From the NCBI RefSeq assembly GCF_030643825.1, contig NZ_CP101717.1:806001-870000 (forward strand): a DNA stretch of 64,000 nt, written 5' to 3'. Below, piece by piece: positions 8,763 through 22,967 of this stretch. The DNA comes from Salinispirillum sp. LH 10-3-1. Its GTDB lineage: Bacteria; Pseudomonadota; Gammaproteobacteria; Pseudomonadales; Natronospirillaceae. Below the pieces are notes generated by a model. The model was given only the letters and a program-made list of their open reading frames with translations, had not been told where the DNA came from and made no database searches. How positions within the stretch are numbered: position 1 is the first letter of the stretch; each line of letters begins with the position of its first letter. The translations under genes were made by a program, and so were the position numbers.

Positions 8763-10244
8763 TCAGGCCTCTACGATTTTCTTCATGTCTTTCATGTAAC
8801 CACGCAGTTCATCACCAATCCACTCGATTGGGTGCTCACGGATTTCGCGATTTACTTCGATCAAGCGCAGGTTATCGGCAGCGTTACCTGCGCTGGTGCC
8901 TTTGCCGATTACGTCGGTTTTAACCTTAGGCATTACGTGTTCTGCCAGCAAAGGTACCGCGGCGTTAGCGAACAGGTAGTTGCCGTATTCAGCCGTGTCA
9001 GAAATGACCACGTTCATTTCGTACAAACGCTTGCGCGCAATGGTGTTGGCGATCAAAGGTAATTCGTGCAGCGACTCATAGTACGCTGACTCTTCGATGA
9101 TGCCTGATGCCACCATGGTTTCAAATGCCAGCTCAACACCAGCTTTAACCATAGCCACCATCAAGATGCCGTTGTCGAAGAACTCTTGCTCAGCAATCTT
9201 ACCGCTGTAAGTCGGTGACTTTTCAAAGGCAGTCTCGCCGGTTTCTTCGCGCCAGCGGAACAGGTCTTTGTCGTCTGCAGCCCAGTCAGCCATCATAGTG
9301 CGTGAGAACTCACCGCTGATGATGTCGTCTTGGTGCTTCTGGAACAACGGAGCCATTAAGTCTTTCAGGTCTTCGGCCAGATCAAAGGCTTTAATTTTGT
9401 CTGGGTTAGACAAACGATCCATCATGTTGGTGATGCCACCCAGCTTCAGGGCCTCGGTGATCACTTCCCAGCCGTACTGTACCAAGTGGCTCGCATAGCC
9501 CGCATCGATGCCTTCTTCGACCATTTTGTCGTAGCACAGGATCGAGCCAGCTTGCAGCATACCGCACAAAATCGTTTGCTCACCCATTAGGTCTGACTTC
9601 ACTTCGGCAACGAAGGAGCTTTCCAGTACACCCGCGCGGTGGCCGCCAGTGGCCGCTGCCCAGGCTTTGGCGATTTCCAGTCCTTCACCTTGTGGGTCGT
9701 TTTCGGGGTGTACGGCGATCAAAGTCGGCACACCGAAACCACGCTTGTATTCTTCACGCACTTCGGTGCCTGGGCACTTAGGTGCAACCATCACTACGGT
9801 GATGTCTTCACGAATGCGTTGGCCAACTTCAACAATGTTAAAGCCGTGTGAGTAACCCAATGCGGCGCCTTTCTTCATCAGCGGCATAACAGTTTCTACG
9901 ACGTCTGAGTGCTGCTTGTCGGGGGTCAGGTTAACTACCAAGTCTGCTTGGGGAATCAGTTCTTCATAAGAACCTACGGTGAATCCGTTGTCGCTGGCGT
10001 TTTTCCAAGACTGACGCTTCTCGGAAATGGCCGCTGCACGCAGGGCATAAGACACGTCCAAGCCAGAGTCACGCATGTTTAAGCCTTGATTCAGACCTTG
10101 CGCACCACAGCCGACGATGACCACTTTTTTGCCTTTCAAGAAATCGCATTCGTTGGCGAATTCGCTACGATCCATAAAGCGGCAGCGACCCAGTTGGTCA
10201 AGCTGCTGGCGCAGATTCAGGGTATTGAAATAGTTGTTAGACAC
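8763..10244 (-). CDS. ilvC: Ketol-acid reductoisomerase, class II (long form)
   Basis: The 493-aa NADPH and Mg-dependent enzyme converts acetolactate to 2,3-dihydroxyisovalerate. It is the long, enterobacterial-type form and is nearly collinear with E. coli Ilv[13 protein letters not shown] at the start, the nucleotide loop [23 protein letters not shown], the metal site segments [19 protein letters not shown] and [21 protein letters not shown] place the start at GTG 10244 (after AGAGG), because homology begins with SNNYFNTL; the frame stays open upstream without similarity. It is on the strand opposite to ilvIH, unlike the Pseudomonas ilvIHC order. Probable IlvY sites lie upstream. Confidence 0.96.
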   Translation of the reverse strand: MSNNYFNTLNLRQQLDQLGRCRFMDRSEFANECDFLKGKKVVIVGCGAQGLNQGLNMRDSGLDVSYALRAAAISEKRQSWKNASDNGFTVGSYEELIPQADLVVNLTPDKQHSDVVETVMPLMKKGAALGYSHGFNIVEVGQRIREDITVVMVAPKCPGTEVREEYKRGFGVPTLIAVHPENDPQGEGLEIAKAWAAATGGHRAGVLESSFVAEVKSDLMGEQTILCGMLQAGSILCYDKMVEEGIDAGYASHLVQYGWEVITEALKLGGITNMMDRLSNPDKIKAFDLAEDLKDLMAPLFQKHQDDIISGEFSRTMMADWAADDKDLFRWREETGETAFEKSPTYSGKIAEQEFFDNGILMVAMVKAGVELAFETMVASGIIEESAYYESLHELPLIANTIARKRLYEMNVVISDTAEYGNYLFANAAVPLLAEHVMPKVKTDVIGKGTSAGNAADNLRLIEVNREIREHPIEWIGDELRGYMKDMKKIVEA

Positions 10245-10329
10245 GGTAAACCTCTGTTGGTGTTGGCGGGCCGGTGATTGCACCGACCTTCCGTTATTCG
10301 ACGCTGCGCAGTGTACCGCGAATTTCGTG

Positions 10330-10375
10330 TTGCGCAAAATGACTTGGTAGCAATGTTGTGTTGCAAAAAATGCAA
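10330..10375. promoter_or_regulatory. Candidate IlvY operator region of ilvC
   Basis: TTGCGCAA (10330-10337) and TTGCA-AAAAA-TGCAA (10361-10375) are dyads in the divergent region about 85-130 nt upstream of ilvC. IlvY is a LysR-type activator that binds TTGC...GCAA dyads, as I recall it. An ilvY gene is present in this window. Assignment is inference. Confidence 0.45.
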
Positions 10376-10477
10376 TACATAAGGCTCTGCCGTTCATCGG
10401 CCTAATGCACCGTTCGTCGCACCTGAAAGCCGTTTGTCGCAGGTACGGCTTGTCCCCATGTCAGTCGTGCTATTACT

Positions 10478-11563
10478 ATGATCTCAAACACCATACTCGG
10501 TTGGGGTAGGCCCGTGCTACGTGCACCATCTTTTGTTTCCAGCGGTTGGCGTGAATGGTTCGCCGCGCTCTCTCAGTGCTTAGCGCTTTGCATGTTGATC
10601 GCCGTAGTGATTACAACGTTTAATGGTTTTACGTTGTGGCGCAACCTGTGGGTGTCCGCCGGCTTCGGTGTGCCCATCGTAGTGATGGTCAATTGGGTGT
10701 ACCGTTTGAACCCCAACGGCCGGGAGTGGAACAACAACTTTATTGCGCTGGTGCTGGGGTTCGCCATCGGTGTGCTCAACTTGATGGCGGTGATTTTCAC
10801 CAGTCACCCTGAGTCGATCGCTCAGCTCAATGTGCGCGTGTGGATTGGCAACCTGGTGTTCTCTTTCGCTATCTGTCTTGCCGTGTATTACTTCTTTTAT
10901 ACGCGCTATCGTATGCAGTGTTTGCGGGCCGAGGTATTAGAGCGCCAAGCGCAAGCCGCTGACCGTGAACGCTTGCTCGTACAGAGCCAGTTGCAAGTAT
11001 TGCAAAGTCAGATAGAACCGCATTTCCTATTCAATACCCTTGCCAACGTACAAGGGCTTGTCGATATTGAGCCCACCAAGGCGAAGCAGATGATTGCCGC
11101 GTTGACACAGATGCTACGGGCGAATTTGCAACGTACACGTGCGACCAGCACCACCCTGATAGAAGAGTTTGAAATTGCTCGCTGCTACCTGGATATCCAG
11201 TCTATTCGCATGGGTGAGCGGCTGACCTACCAACTCGACTTGCCCGAAACGCTGCAAAACTGTGTCGTGCCGCCCATGTTGCTGCAGCCCTTGGTTGAAA
11301 ACGCCATTACGCATGGCTTTGAGCGCAGTACCGGTCCTGGCCAGGTTGTCATTCGCGCGAAAGCACAAGACCAGCAGCTTTGTCTTAGCGTGCAGGATGA
11401 TGGTTTGGGCTTTGTAACGGGTAACGCTGGCAGCGGAGTAGGTTTGACGAACGTCCGCGAACGCTTACAGTCGTTGTACGGCGATGACGCCAGCCTGACC
11501 CTCACTGCCTTGGCGCCGCATGGCGTTCTGGCCGAAATTCGGTTGCCTCGCTATGGTCAGTAA
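10478..11563 (+). CDS. LytS/AlgZ-type sensor histidine kinase
   Basis: The 361-aa inner-membrane kinase has four hydrophobic segments in residues 25-145, a short linker coil, then a His_kinase domain with the phosphoacceptor H182 in QIEPHFLFNTLANVQGL and an ATPase domain with the N box LLQPLVENAITHGFE and the G box DDGLGF...GSGVGLTNVRERL. There is no periplasmic sensor domain of note. The response regulator gene follows directly, so they form a two-component pair. The target is unknown. Confidence 0.9.
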   Translation: MISNTILGWGRPVLRAPSFVSSGWREWFAALSQCLALCMLIAVVITTFNGFTLWRNLWVSAGFGVPIVVMVNWVYRLNPNGREWNNNFIALVLGFAIGVLNLMAVIFTSHPESIAQLNVRVWIGNLVFSFAICLAVYYFFYTRYRMQCLRAEVLERQAQAADRERLLVQSQLQVLQSQIEPHFLFNTLANVQGLVDIEPTKAKQMIAALTQMLRANLQRTRATSTTLIEEFEIARCYLDIQSIRMGERLTYQLDLPETLQNCVVPPMLLQPLVENAITHGFERSTGPGQVVIRAKAQDQQLCLSVQDDGLGFVTGNAGSGVGLTNVRERLQSLYGDDASLTLTALAPHGVLAEIRLPRYGQ

Positions 11564-11573
11564 CCCCTTGCCG

Positions 11574-12341
11574 ATGACAGCAGTCATTGCCGACGACGAA
11601 CCCATTTTGCGCTTTCACCTTAACCGGCTGTTGGGTGAATTGGCGCCCAATTTAGACATAGTCGCCATGGCGGCTGACGGCGATGAAGCCTTGGCTTTGG
11701 TGCGTACTGCTAAACCCGATGTGGTGTTTCTAGACATCAAGATGCCCGGTAAGTCCGGGCTTGAAGTAGCAGCGGTGTTGCAAAAAGAGGGCTTGACCGC
11801 GCAATGCGCCATCGTTTTCCTGACGGCTTACGATCAATACGCTGTCGAGGCCTTCGAGCGGGAAGCGGTCGATTATCTGCTCAAACCGGTAGATGAGAAG
11901 CGCCTGCAACAGACACTGATACGCGTCGAAAGTCGTCGTTTGGCACCCAAGGCTGTGGATGTTGATCTGCTTAAGCTGCAGCAACTGTTGCAGGCCAGCA
12001 CGCCCATGCCCGTGCAGCACTTGCAATGGATCAATGCGCAACGAGGCGACGATATTCATGTGGTGGCGGTAGAGCAGGTGCTGCAATTTAAAGCTGAAGA
12101 TAAATACACCACCGTGGTGACGGCGCAAGGCGAATACCTGATTCGACGTTCGTTAAAACAATTGGAAGAGGAGTTGTCTCCCGATCAGTTTTGGCGCGTC
12201 CACCGCAATACCATTGTGCAGGTGTCTGCCATTGAACGGGTCAGTCGCAGCTTGACCGGGCAATACAGCGCGCATCTAAAACAATGCGCGCAGCCGGTGG
12301 CCGTCAGCCGTCGTTTTGCGGAGCGTTTCAAGCAAATGTAA
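11574..12341 (+). CDS. LytTR-family response regulator
   Basis: The 255-aa protein has a receiver domain (residues 1-120: VIADDEP, phosphoacceptor D54 in VVFLDIKMPG, K in LLKPVDEKRL) and a C-terminal LytTR DNA-binding domain (about 150-250: FKAEDKYTTVVTAQGEYLIRRSLKQLEE, FWRVHRNTIVQVSAIERV). I chose ATG 11574, which puts TAVIADDEP at the normal N-terminus; an in-frame ATG at 11553 would overlap the kinase gene by 11 nt and is equally possible. It is the partner of the upstream LytS-type kinase. Confidence 0.9.
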   Translation: MTAVIADDEPILRFHLNRLLGELAPNLDIVAMAADGDEALALVRTAKPDVVFLDIKMPGKSGLEVAAVLQKEGLTAQCAIVFLTAYDQYAVEAFEREAVDYLLKPVDEKRLQQTLIRVESRRLAPKAVDVDLLKLQQLLQASTPMPVQHLQWINAQRGDDIHVVAVEQVLQFKAEDKYTTVVTAQGEYLIRRSLKQLEEELSPDQFWRVHRNTIVQVSAIERVSRSLTGQYSAHLKQCAQPVAVSRRFAERFKQM

Positions 12342-12349
12342 GGAGCGGC

Positions 12350-12979
12350 TCAGCTCACGCCAACGTAGCGTCCAGGTTTATGGTTGATGGTCAGTATCAG
12401 GTTCATGCTGATGGCACCCAGCACCGACAGCAATACTTGCGGCCATGGCAACAGTGCAAAGGCAATACACAGGATGACGGCGTCAACGCCCATTTGGAAG
12501 GTGCCGGCACGTATGCCGAAACGATCCTGCAAGTACAGGGCGAGAATGTTGATGCCACCGAGGCTGGCACGATGACGAAACAGCATCAGAATCCCTACAC
12601 CGAATAAACAGCCACCCAGTATGGCGGCGTAGGCTGCATTGAGGTGCTCAAAGCTCACCAAAAGCGGCATTGCCTCGGAAAATGCCGATAGCAGGGCAAC
12701 AGCGGTAAAGGTCTTGATGGTAAACTTCCAGCCCATCTTGATGATGGCCAACGCATAGAATGGCAGATTCAATAAAAAGAAAATGGGGCCAAAGCTCCAG
12801 CTGCTGCTGTATTGAATTAAAAAAGCGAGGCCGGCCGTACTACCGGTCAGTAACATTGCGTGGCTATAGAGGGTAACACCGAGTGAAACAAATAAAGTGC
12901 CCAAAACAAGGGCTATGCCGTCCTCGACCAATGTGTGCTTTTGGCCTTCGAAACCCGGTGTGTCGTATTCTTGCGTCAT
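12350..12979 (-). CDS. YitT family membrane protein
   Basis: The 209-aa integral membrane protein has five predicted transmembrane segments and the family glycine-rich segments LFVSLGVTLYSHAMLLTGSTAGLAFL and GGCLFGVGILMLFRHRASLGGINILALYLQDRFGI. The molecular function of YitT/DUF161 proteins is not settled. The ORF is open to 13033, but the ATG at 12979 avoids overlap with the DsbA-like gene. It is convergent with the LytTR regulator, 8 nt apart. Confidence 0.82.
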   Translation of the reverse strand: MTQEYDTPGFEGQKHTLVEDGIALVLGTLFVSLGVTLYSHAMLLTGSTAGLAFLIQYSSSWSFGPIFFLLNLPFYALAIIKMGWKFTIKTFTAVALLSAFSEAMPLLVSFEHLNAAYAAILGGCLFGVGILMLFRHRASLGGINILALYLQDRFGIRAGTFQMGVDAVILCIAFALLPWPQVLLSVLGAISMNLILTINHKPGRYVGVS

Positions 12980-13010
12980 TATCATGCCAGATTGTTGATT
13001 AAGGGCGGCA

Positions 13011-13643
13011 TTATACGCCGAGTGTACGCGCAATCGAAATCAGCATGTGGTCTGGGTGGCGATAATCCAGTGGTATGGGGTGCAGAGTGCTTTCTACCGC
13101 GACCGCCAGTGAGGGAAAGCTGTCCAGGCCTAGGCGGCGCGCAAAAGAGATCTCTTCCATTAGGCGTTGGTTTGTTTCTGCGCTGGCCAAATTGTGCTCA
13201 AAGTCGGTAGGCTCCATTCCAATACTGATCGCGCAGTCGCGCAGCACATCTGCATCTGAAGGGTTGCGTGCGCGGCAATAGTACGCTCGTTGAATGGCCG
13301 CTATCATGAGTATTTCTTTACCCTCGTCACGAGCCAGTAACGCAGCACGACAGGCGTTGTAAGTTGAGCGCCTGGGCGTGTTGAGGTGCCAAAAGTCATA
13401 GTTGAAGGAAACGCCTAATTCGTTTTCGATGCGGTGCCAAGTAGCTTCCAATTTAGTCCGCATATCCATCGGCATTGGGTGGTCGGAATCCGGCGCTAGC
13501 CCTCCGACTAAATATCTAATTCGCAGTTCTTCTTGGTTAAAGCGCGCGCTCAAAGCTGCCTGTAGCCTTTGCCAGGTCGGGCTGAAACCATAACACCAAC
13601 TGCACATGGGGTCGTGAGCGTAGTACAGAGTTGCGTGCGGCAT
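13011..13643 (-). CDS. DsbA/FrnE-like thioredoxin-fold protein
   Basis: The 210-aa protein has a thioredoxin fold with the CXXC site CSWC near the N-terminus (MCSWCYGFSP) and a helical insert. SFPSLAVAV carries the cis-proline loop (residues around 180). The YYAHDPMCSWCYGF beginning is typical of the cytoplasmic FrnE/2-hydroxychromene isomerase-like branch. No signal peptide is seen, so a cytosolic redox or isomerase role is likely. AAAGG before the ATG supports this start. It may be cotranscribed with the YitT gene. Confidence 0.82.
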   Translation of the reverse strand: MPHATLYYAHDPMCSWCYGFSPTWQRLQAALSARFNQEELRIRYLVGGLAPDSDHPMPMDMRTKLEATWHRIENELGVSFNYDFWHLNTPRRSTYNACRAALLARDEGKEILMIAAIQRAYYCRARNPSDADVLRDCAISIGMEPTDFEHNLASAETNQRLMEEISFARRLGLDSFPSLAVAVESTLHPIPLDYRHPDHMLISIARTLGV

Positions 13644-13794
13644 GGCAGGATACCTTTTGGTCGATGTCGCTGTTACGACACTTGTTGAGACACTATATAG
13701 TGGCGTGCTACGCAATTATTGGCAAACAAGACATGACAATGCGTTGTAGAAACTGCAATGATATTGGGGCTTTGTTTTAGAATCGGAAATATCC

Positions 13795-14688
13795 ATGGAC
13801 ATTAAATCACTGCGCTTGTTTTTGTCGTTGGCCAATACGCTGCATTTCGGTAAAACCAGCGCACAGATGCACGTCAGTCCGTCTACGTTGAGTCGAACCA
13901 TCAGCCGCTTGGAAGACCAGCTGGGTGCTGTGTTGTTTGAACGCGACAACCGCACTGTAGTACTCACGCCGGCAGGCAAGCAGGCCCGTCGGCATATTGA
14001 GGTGATGTTGTCGGCGTGGCAGCAGCTTCAAGGTGAGTTGCAACAGTCGGCGCAAAGTCTGCGCGGGCAAATTCGCCTGTATTGCTCTGTAACAGCCAGC
14101 TACAGCTTGCTTCTTGAGTTGCTGCAGCAGTTTCGCCCCCTGTATCCGCGGATCGATGTTGTTGTAGAAACCGGAGACGCGGCCTATTCGATCGAAAAAG
14201 TACAGCATGACGACGCCGACATCGCCATCGCTCCACGCCCCGATACGTTGCCTAACAATATCGAGTTTCTGGAATTCTCTCGTTCGCCCCTAGTGTTTAT
14301 TGCCCCGGTAATTTCCTGCCCGGTGTCGGAACAAGTTGAATCTTCGTCTATCCTGTGGGAGGACGTACCTTTTATTGTTGCTGAGCATGGGTTGGCTCGG
14401 CAGCGCTTGTATGAATGGTTTCGGCAGCGTAATCTTCAGCCCACGGTTTACGCCCAAGTAGGTGGCCATGAGGCCATTGTGTCTATGGTGGCGCTTGGGT
14501 TCGGTGTGGGTGTGGTGCCAGAGTTGGTGCTGACCAACAGCCCAATGCACAGCCAGGTACGCGTGTTACCGGTGGAGCCCGTATTGGCTCCGTTCGAGAT
14601 TGGCCTTTGTGCCATGCGGCGACGTCTGCAAGACCCTATCGTTCAGGCTTTCTGGCAAATGCAGGGCAAAGGCCTGAATCGCGAGTAA
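13795..14688 (+). CDS. ilvY: LysR-type regulator IlvY
   Basis: The 297-aa LysR protein aligns along its length with E. coli IlvY as I remember it: HFGKTSAQMHVSPSTLSRTISRLEDQLG, LFERDNRTVVLTPAGK, CSVTASYS, and VGGHEAIVSMVALGFGVGVVPELVL are shared. IlvY activates ilvC in response to acetolactate and related inducers. In enterics ilvY is divergent from ilvC; here it lies 3.5 kb away, on the opposite strand and beyond four unrelated genes, so any control of ilvC is through a distant operator. Confidence 0.9.
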   Translation: MDIKSLRLFLSLANTLHFGKTSAQMHVSPSTLSRTISRLEDQLGAVLFERDNRTVVLTPAGKQARRHIEVMLSAWQQLQGELQQSAQSLRGQIRLYCSVTASYSLLLELLQQFRPLYPRIDVVVETGDAAYSIEKVQHDDADIAIAPRPDTLPNNIEFLEFSRSPLVFIAPVISCPVSEQVESSSILWEDVPFIVAEHGLARQRLYEWFRQRNLQPTVYAQVGGHEAIVSMVALGFGVGVVPELVLTNSPMHSQVRVLPVEPVLAPFEIGLCAMRRRLQDPIVQAFWQMQGKGLNRE

Positions 14689-14734
14689 CCAACAAAGTAT
14701 TTTTACCTTTTGAATTTAGAGATTTGGCAAAAAC

Positions 14735-15532
14735 ATGGCTGACGAAAACAAGCAACCAGAGGCTCCAACGACAGAATCTGGTGAGAGCACCCAAACTGCA
14801 GCAGAGGCTTACCACGCGCGGCGCGGTGTTTACTTGATCCCTAACTTGCTGACGACTACCGCGCTATTCGCGGGTTTCTATGCCATTGTTGCAGCGATTA
14901 AAGGTGATTTCAGCAATGCCGCCGTCGCAATTTTTGTGGCGATGATTTTTGATGGCCTTGATGGCCGCGTGGCGCGCATGACGCATACTCAGAGTGACTT
15001 CGGGGCACAATACGATTCGATGTCTGACCTGGTGGCTTTTGGTGTCGCACCGGCAGTGGTCGCCTTTCTTTGGTCCTTGGATTCACTTGGCAATTTGGGC
15101 TGGGCAGCGGCCTTTGTCTATGTGGCGGGTGCGGCGTTGCGCTTGGCACGGTTCAACACGCAAATCAGTACAACTGACAAGCGCTTCTTTGTTGGTTTGG
15201 CGAGTCCTGCTGCGGCGGCCATAGTGGCGGGTTCGGTGTGGGCGTTCAGTGAATTGAATGTCGAGGGCACCGAGCTCGCCTTCTTGATGGTGATATTGGT
15301 TTCTGCAGTCGGCTGCTTAATGGTGAGCAATGTGCGCTATTGGAGTTTTAAAGAGGTTGGCGTAAAAGGGCGCATTCCCTTTACGGCATTATTACTGATC
15401 ATTATGGCGTTCGTAGTGGTGGCGTTAGATCCGCCGGTGGTCTTGCTGTTATTGGCCTTTGCCTATGCGGCATCAGGTCCCATTATGGAAGGCTGGCGTA
15501 AACTAAAGCGCCGTGGCGGAGCTGCCGAGTAA
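14735..15532 (+). CDS. pssA: CDP-diacylglycerol--serine O-phosphatidyltransferase
   Basis: The 265-aa inner-membrane enzyme makes phosphatidylserine, the precursor of phosphatidylethanolamine. The CDP-alcohol phosphotransferase motif DG-x2-AR-x8-G-x3-D-x3-D is seen as DGLDGRVARMTHTQSDFGAQ and the following YDSMSD. About seven membrane segments follow a charged 30-residue N-terminus. Position beside msrPQ and the rrn operon matches the Pseudomonas order. Confidence 0.93.
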   Translation: MADENKQPEAPTTESGESTQTAAEAYHARRGVYLIPNLLTTTALFAGFYAIVAAIKGDFSNAAVAIFVAMIFDGLDGRVARMTHTQSDFGAQYDSMSDLVAFGVAPAVVAFLWSLDSLGNLGWAAAFVYVAGAALRLARFNTQISTTDKRFFVGLASPAAAAIVAGSVWAFSELNVEGTELAFLMVILVSAVGCLMVSNVRYWSFKEVGVKGRIPFTALLLIIMAFVVVALDPPVVLLLLAFAYAASGPIMEGWRKLKRRGGAAE

Positions 15533-15613
15533 GCTTGGAACTTTGAGCCGTTAATCCAGTCTCAGGTTTCAGCGTATCTATAGTGGATAACAAAACCTCG
15601 TAGGCGAGAAATC

Positions 15614-16576
15614 ATGACGAAGGTAAAGCGGCTCACTGAAAACGACGTTACCCCGAAAGCGGCGTATCTGAACCGGCGACGGTTTTTGGCTGGTGGCGCT
15701 GCCCTTTTAGGCGGCGCAACCATCGGCGCAGAGGCTTGGGCGCGACCGGCAGACTGGATGCTGCAGCAAGTTAAACAGGAATGGCCAACCACCTACCGAG
15801 TGGATGAGGCCATTACGCCTGAGTACGACGCGACGCATTACAATAACTATTATGAATTCGGTACGGGTAAGAACGATCCCGTGCGTAATTCGCAAAACTT
15901 CCGCACGGACCCTTGGTCGGTGCAAGTGAGTGGGGCCTGCAATAACCCAGGTACCTACGCCCTTGAAGACCTCATTAAGGCCAAAGACTTGGAAGAGCGC
16001 ATCTATCGCTTTCGCTGCGTAGAGGCTTGGTCCATGGTGATCCCTTGGCTGGGTTTTCCGCTGGCTGACTTGATCAAGCGGCTTGATCCGACCAGTGACG
16101 CCAAGTACGTTGCCTTTGAAACCTTGGTCGACCGCGACCAATTCCCGAACCAGCGCGCTCTCCGGCCGGCCATCCCGTACCCCTATATTGAAGGCTTGCG
16201 CATGGACGAAGCCATGAATCCTTTAACCTTGATGGCGGTCGGAATGTATGGCGAGACCCTGCCAAACCAAAACGGTGCGCCGATCCGTCTAGTAGTGCCA
16301 TGGAAGTATGGCTTTAAAAGCATTAAGGCCATTGTTCGCATTCATTTCACTAACGAAGAGCCACCGACAACTTGGAGTAATGCTGCGCCACGCGAGTATG
16401 GCTTCTATGCCAATGTGAATCCTACTGTTGATCACCCTCGGTGGAGCCAAGCGACCGAGCGTCGTTTGCCGACGTCGTTCTTTAATCCGAATGTCATTGA
16501 TACCTTAATGTTTAATGGCTACGAAGAAGAGGTCGCGCACCTGTATGCCGGTATGGACTTGCGACGATTCTATTGA
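15614..16576 (+). CDS. msrP: Protein-methionine-sulfoxide reductase catalytic subunit MsrP
   Basis: The 320-aa periplasmic molybdopterin enzyme repairs oxidised methionines in envelope proteins. A twin-arginine signal is visible near residue 20 ([15 protein letters not shown], cleavage likely after AWA). The sulfite-oxidase-fold core includes the molybdenum-ligating cysteine in [18 protein letters not shown] and [23 protein letters not shown] precedes the ATG. It is coupled to msrQ (TGATG), its heme partner. Confidence 0.95.
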   Translation: MTKVKRLTENDVTPKAAYLNRRRFLAGGAALLGGATIGAEAWARPADWMLQQVKQEWPTTYRVDEAITPEYDATHYNNYYEFGTGKNDPVRNSQNFRTDPWSVQVSGACNNPGTYALEDLIKAKDLEERIYRFRCVEAWSMVIPWLGFPLADLIKRLDPTSDAKYVAFETLVDRDQFPNQRALRPAIPYPYIEGLRMDEAMNPLTLMAVGMYGETLPNQNGAPIRLVVPWKYGFKSIKAIVRIHFTNEEPPTTWSNAAPREYGFYANVNPTVDHPRWSQATERRLPTSFFNPNVIDTLMFNGYEEEVAHLYAGMDLRRFY

Positions 16577-17232
16577 TGGGATCAGTAGGGCGTTGCGTGA
16601 CTTTGAATAGGGCGGTAATTCAGTCCGTGGTTCAACGATTAGCCGTTCATCTGCTGTGCGCACTGCCCTTGTGCTATTGGCTTTGGCAAATGGCATTGAC
16701 GATCATGGGGCAGCGTACGACTCTCAGCACGGACCCCGGACAGATATTGGCTGACCAGACAGGCATGTGGGCACTGAACTTCTTGCTGTTGAGCTTAGCC
16801 CTAACACCGTTGCATAAATGGTTTCGGGTGCGCTGGGTGACCTACCGACGTGCTGTCGGCTTGTGGGCCTTTGCCTATGCCGTATTGCATGTGTTGGTGT
16901 TCTATTGGCTTATTCTTGGTGGCAATTTGGCAACGTTCGGTCGTGAGCTGACACAGCGTCCCTATATAGTGTTGGGAGCGCTGGCGCTGTTGTTGCTAAT
17001 ACCACTGGTTGTGACTTCTACTCAGGCCGCCATGCGGCGGCTTAAAAAGAATTGGAAAAAACTGCATCAACTGGTTTATCTCATTGCTGTGTTGGCGGCG
17101 ATCCATGCACTGTGGCAGTTGAAAGGTGATTGGGGCTGGCCAATGGTGCAGATGATGATATTGGTCGGCCTGCTGGGTATTCGAGTCTACTGGTGGCTGC
17201 AGCGTCGTCGAACTGGTGGCAGAGCGCTCTAG
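16576..17232 (+). CDS. msrQ: Heme-binding subunit MsrQ of the MsrPQ system
   Basis: The 218-aa inner-membrane protein has about six transmembrane segments and conserved histidines within YAVLHVLVFYW and LHQLVYLIAVLAAIHALWQ. It passes electrons from the respiratory chain to MsrP. I use ATG 16576, which overlaps the msrP stop by one base; a TTG three bases earlier is also in frame. The gene is followed by the rrn promoter region. Confidence 0.93.
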   Translation: MGSVGRCVTLNRAVIQSVVQRLAVHLLCALPLCYWLWQMALTIMGQRTTLSTDPGQILADQTGMWALNFLLLSLALTPLHKWFRVRWVTYRRAVGLWAFAYAVLHVLVFYWLILGGNLATFGRELTQRPYIVLGALALLLLIPLVVTSTQAAMRRLKKNWKKLHQLVYLIAVLAAIHALWQLKGDWGWPMVQMMILVGLLGIRVYWWLQRRRTGGRAL

Positions 17233-17265
17233 CGCACCCACAAAATAATAATTTCAAATTAAGCG

Positions 17266-17293
17266 TTGACACCCTCGGGAATCTCTCTATAAT
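17266..17293 (+). promoter_or_regulatory. rrn promoter P1
   Basis: Consensus TTGACA (17266-17271), 16-nt spacer and TATAAT (17288-17293), followed by a GC-rich discriminator (TCGCGCTCCC) typical of stringently controlled rRNA promoters. Confidence 0.9.
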
Positions 17294-17407
17294 TCGCGCT
17301 CCCTGACACGGCCACTGGCTCTTAAGGGCGTTAGATTGAAGGTTTGAAGTTGTTTGGCAAGGGTTCGCTAAGTGACTGAAAACAAAGAAAAAACTTCAAA
17401 ATAATGA

Positions 17408-17435
17408 TTGACACGGATGAGCGGCGCTGTATAAT
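17408..17435 (+). promoter_or_regulatory. rrn promoter P2
   Basis: A second full consensus promoter, TTGACA (17408-17413), 16-nt spacer and TATAAT (17430-17435), with a GC-rich discriminator, lies 142 bp after P1. A boxA-like GCTCTTTAAAAAATC follows at about 17473, as expected for rRNA antitermination. Confidence 0.9.
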
Positions 17436-17655
17436 GCGCGCCACTGAAACGAAGAAGCCAAGCGCACTTCGAAGCTCTTTAAAAAATCAAACAAGTAATT
17501 CGTGTGGGCACTTGTTGTTGTGAGTTAGCGAGTCTAACAAATATCAGCAAGTGACTGTGAATTCATACATGTGTTCAGTTTACTGGATACACGGTGGATT
17601 CCGATTAATTGCTGAGCTAAGTTTGGGTTGTCATTTATGACGACCAACTGATTTA

Positions 17656-19197
<1,542 letters not shown>

Positions 19198-19531
19198 AAC
19201 GACAGACAAGCGCTCGCATCGATGAGTGCTCACACGAATTACTTGTTAGTGGCCTGGTCGCCTGACCGTTCCTTCGGAACACATCAGGGATCATTTGGCT
19301 GCTCGGTACATTGCCTGCTGGTTCAGGCAATCCGTTCTTTAACAATCTGGATATGCGAATAACACATTGCATGAGTTTAATGATTCAAGCGCCGGTGTGT
19401 TGATGATAGAGACGCGTAAGCGTCGTCTAGCATCACTTGTTGTATGTTGTTGCAAGCAATTGCGATCAATTGTGTAGGTGCGTGCATACCCTGAGGAGGG
19501 TGTGTACAGACTAGAAACCTTAGGGTTATAT
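19198..19531 (+). other. 16S-23S spacer without tRNA genes
   Basis: The 334-nt spacer contains a boxA-like TTCTTTAACAATCTGG at about 19334 but no recognisable tRNA-Ile or tRNA-Ala, which most gammaproteobacterial spacers carry. Confidence 0.8.
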
Positions 19532-22400
<2,869 letters not shown>

Positions 22401-22574
22401 ATAACGCCTAAGGCGTTTGGGCCTACACAGTGTTGAGAAACAGATACAAGAAGGTCGGTACGACGCAGTACCGCAGACCGGTGCTTGAATGATTGAATTC
22501 ATGCAAAGATCGAGCGATTGAAAGATCGAGTGATCAAAAACGTGTTAATCGCATATTCAGAACGCATGATTGCG

Positions 22575-22617
22575 GATAAGGATTAATTAAATTAATTAAA
22601 TTAATTAAAACCTTATC
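22575..22617. repeat. AT-rich tandem repeat inside an inverted repeat, 23S-5S spacer
   Basis: Three exact copies of the 9-mer ATTAATTAA (22582-22608) are flanked by GATAAGG and CCTTATC, so the whole 43 bp is nearly self-complementary. It may act in rRNA processing or simply be a slippage tract. Confidence 0.7.
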
Positions 22618-22683
22618 GGTGACGGCAAACGAACAGAGAGCGTGTGGGTAGCGTAACGACGCACCGGCACCACTCGACCAGTT

Positions 22684-22802
22684 TGCTTGACGATCATAGA
22701 GCCTTGGAACCACCTGATCCCATCCCGAACTCAGCAGTGAAACGAGGTATCGCCGATGGTAGTGTGGGGTCTCCCCATGTGAGAGTAGGTCATCGTCAAG
22801 CT
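22684..22802 (+). rRNA. rrf: 5S ribosomal RNA
   Basis: The 119-nt gene has the conserved core CCCGAACTCAGCAGTGAAAC and GATGGTAGTGTGGGG, and its terminal stem pairs TGCTTGACGAT with ATCGTCAAGCT. No tRNA follows. Confidence 0.95.
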
Positions 22803-22813
22803 CTTAAATAGAA

Positions 22814-22846
22814 CCAAAAAACCCGGCCTAGTGCCGGGTTTTTTGG
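22814..22846 (+). terminator. rrn operon terminator
   Basis: A palindrome of ACCCGGC/GCCGGGT flanked by A6 and T6 lies directly after 5S. Two further stem-loops (22907-22931; 22943-22963) lie downstream. Confidence 0.92.
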
Positions 22847-22967
22847 TTTTAGCGTGGTTAAATGACCTACTCTCGAGTAGGGTGATGCGCGTTGGGCGAA
22901 GCCCATTGAAAGCCCCTTAACGGGGCTTTCAAAGCAAAGAACGCCCGCAGCTGTGCTGCGGGCTGGA

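Noticed and set aside
13691-13702. CACTATATAGTG palindrome near the DsbA-like gene as an NrdR box
   Set aside because: The centre is six bases, not eight as in NrdR boxes, there is no second box at 31-32 bp, and the nearby genes are not ribonucleotide reductases.
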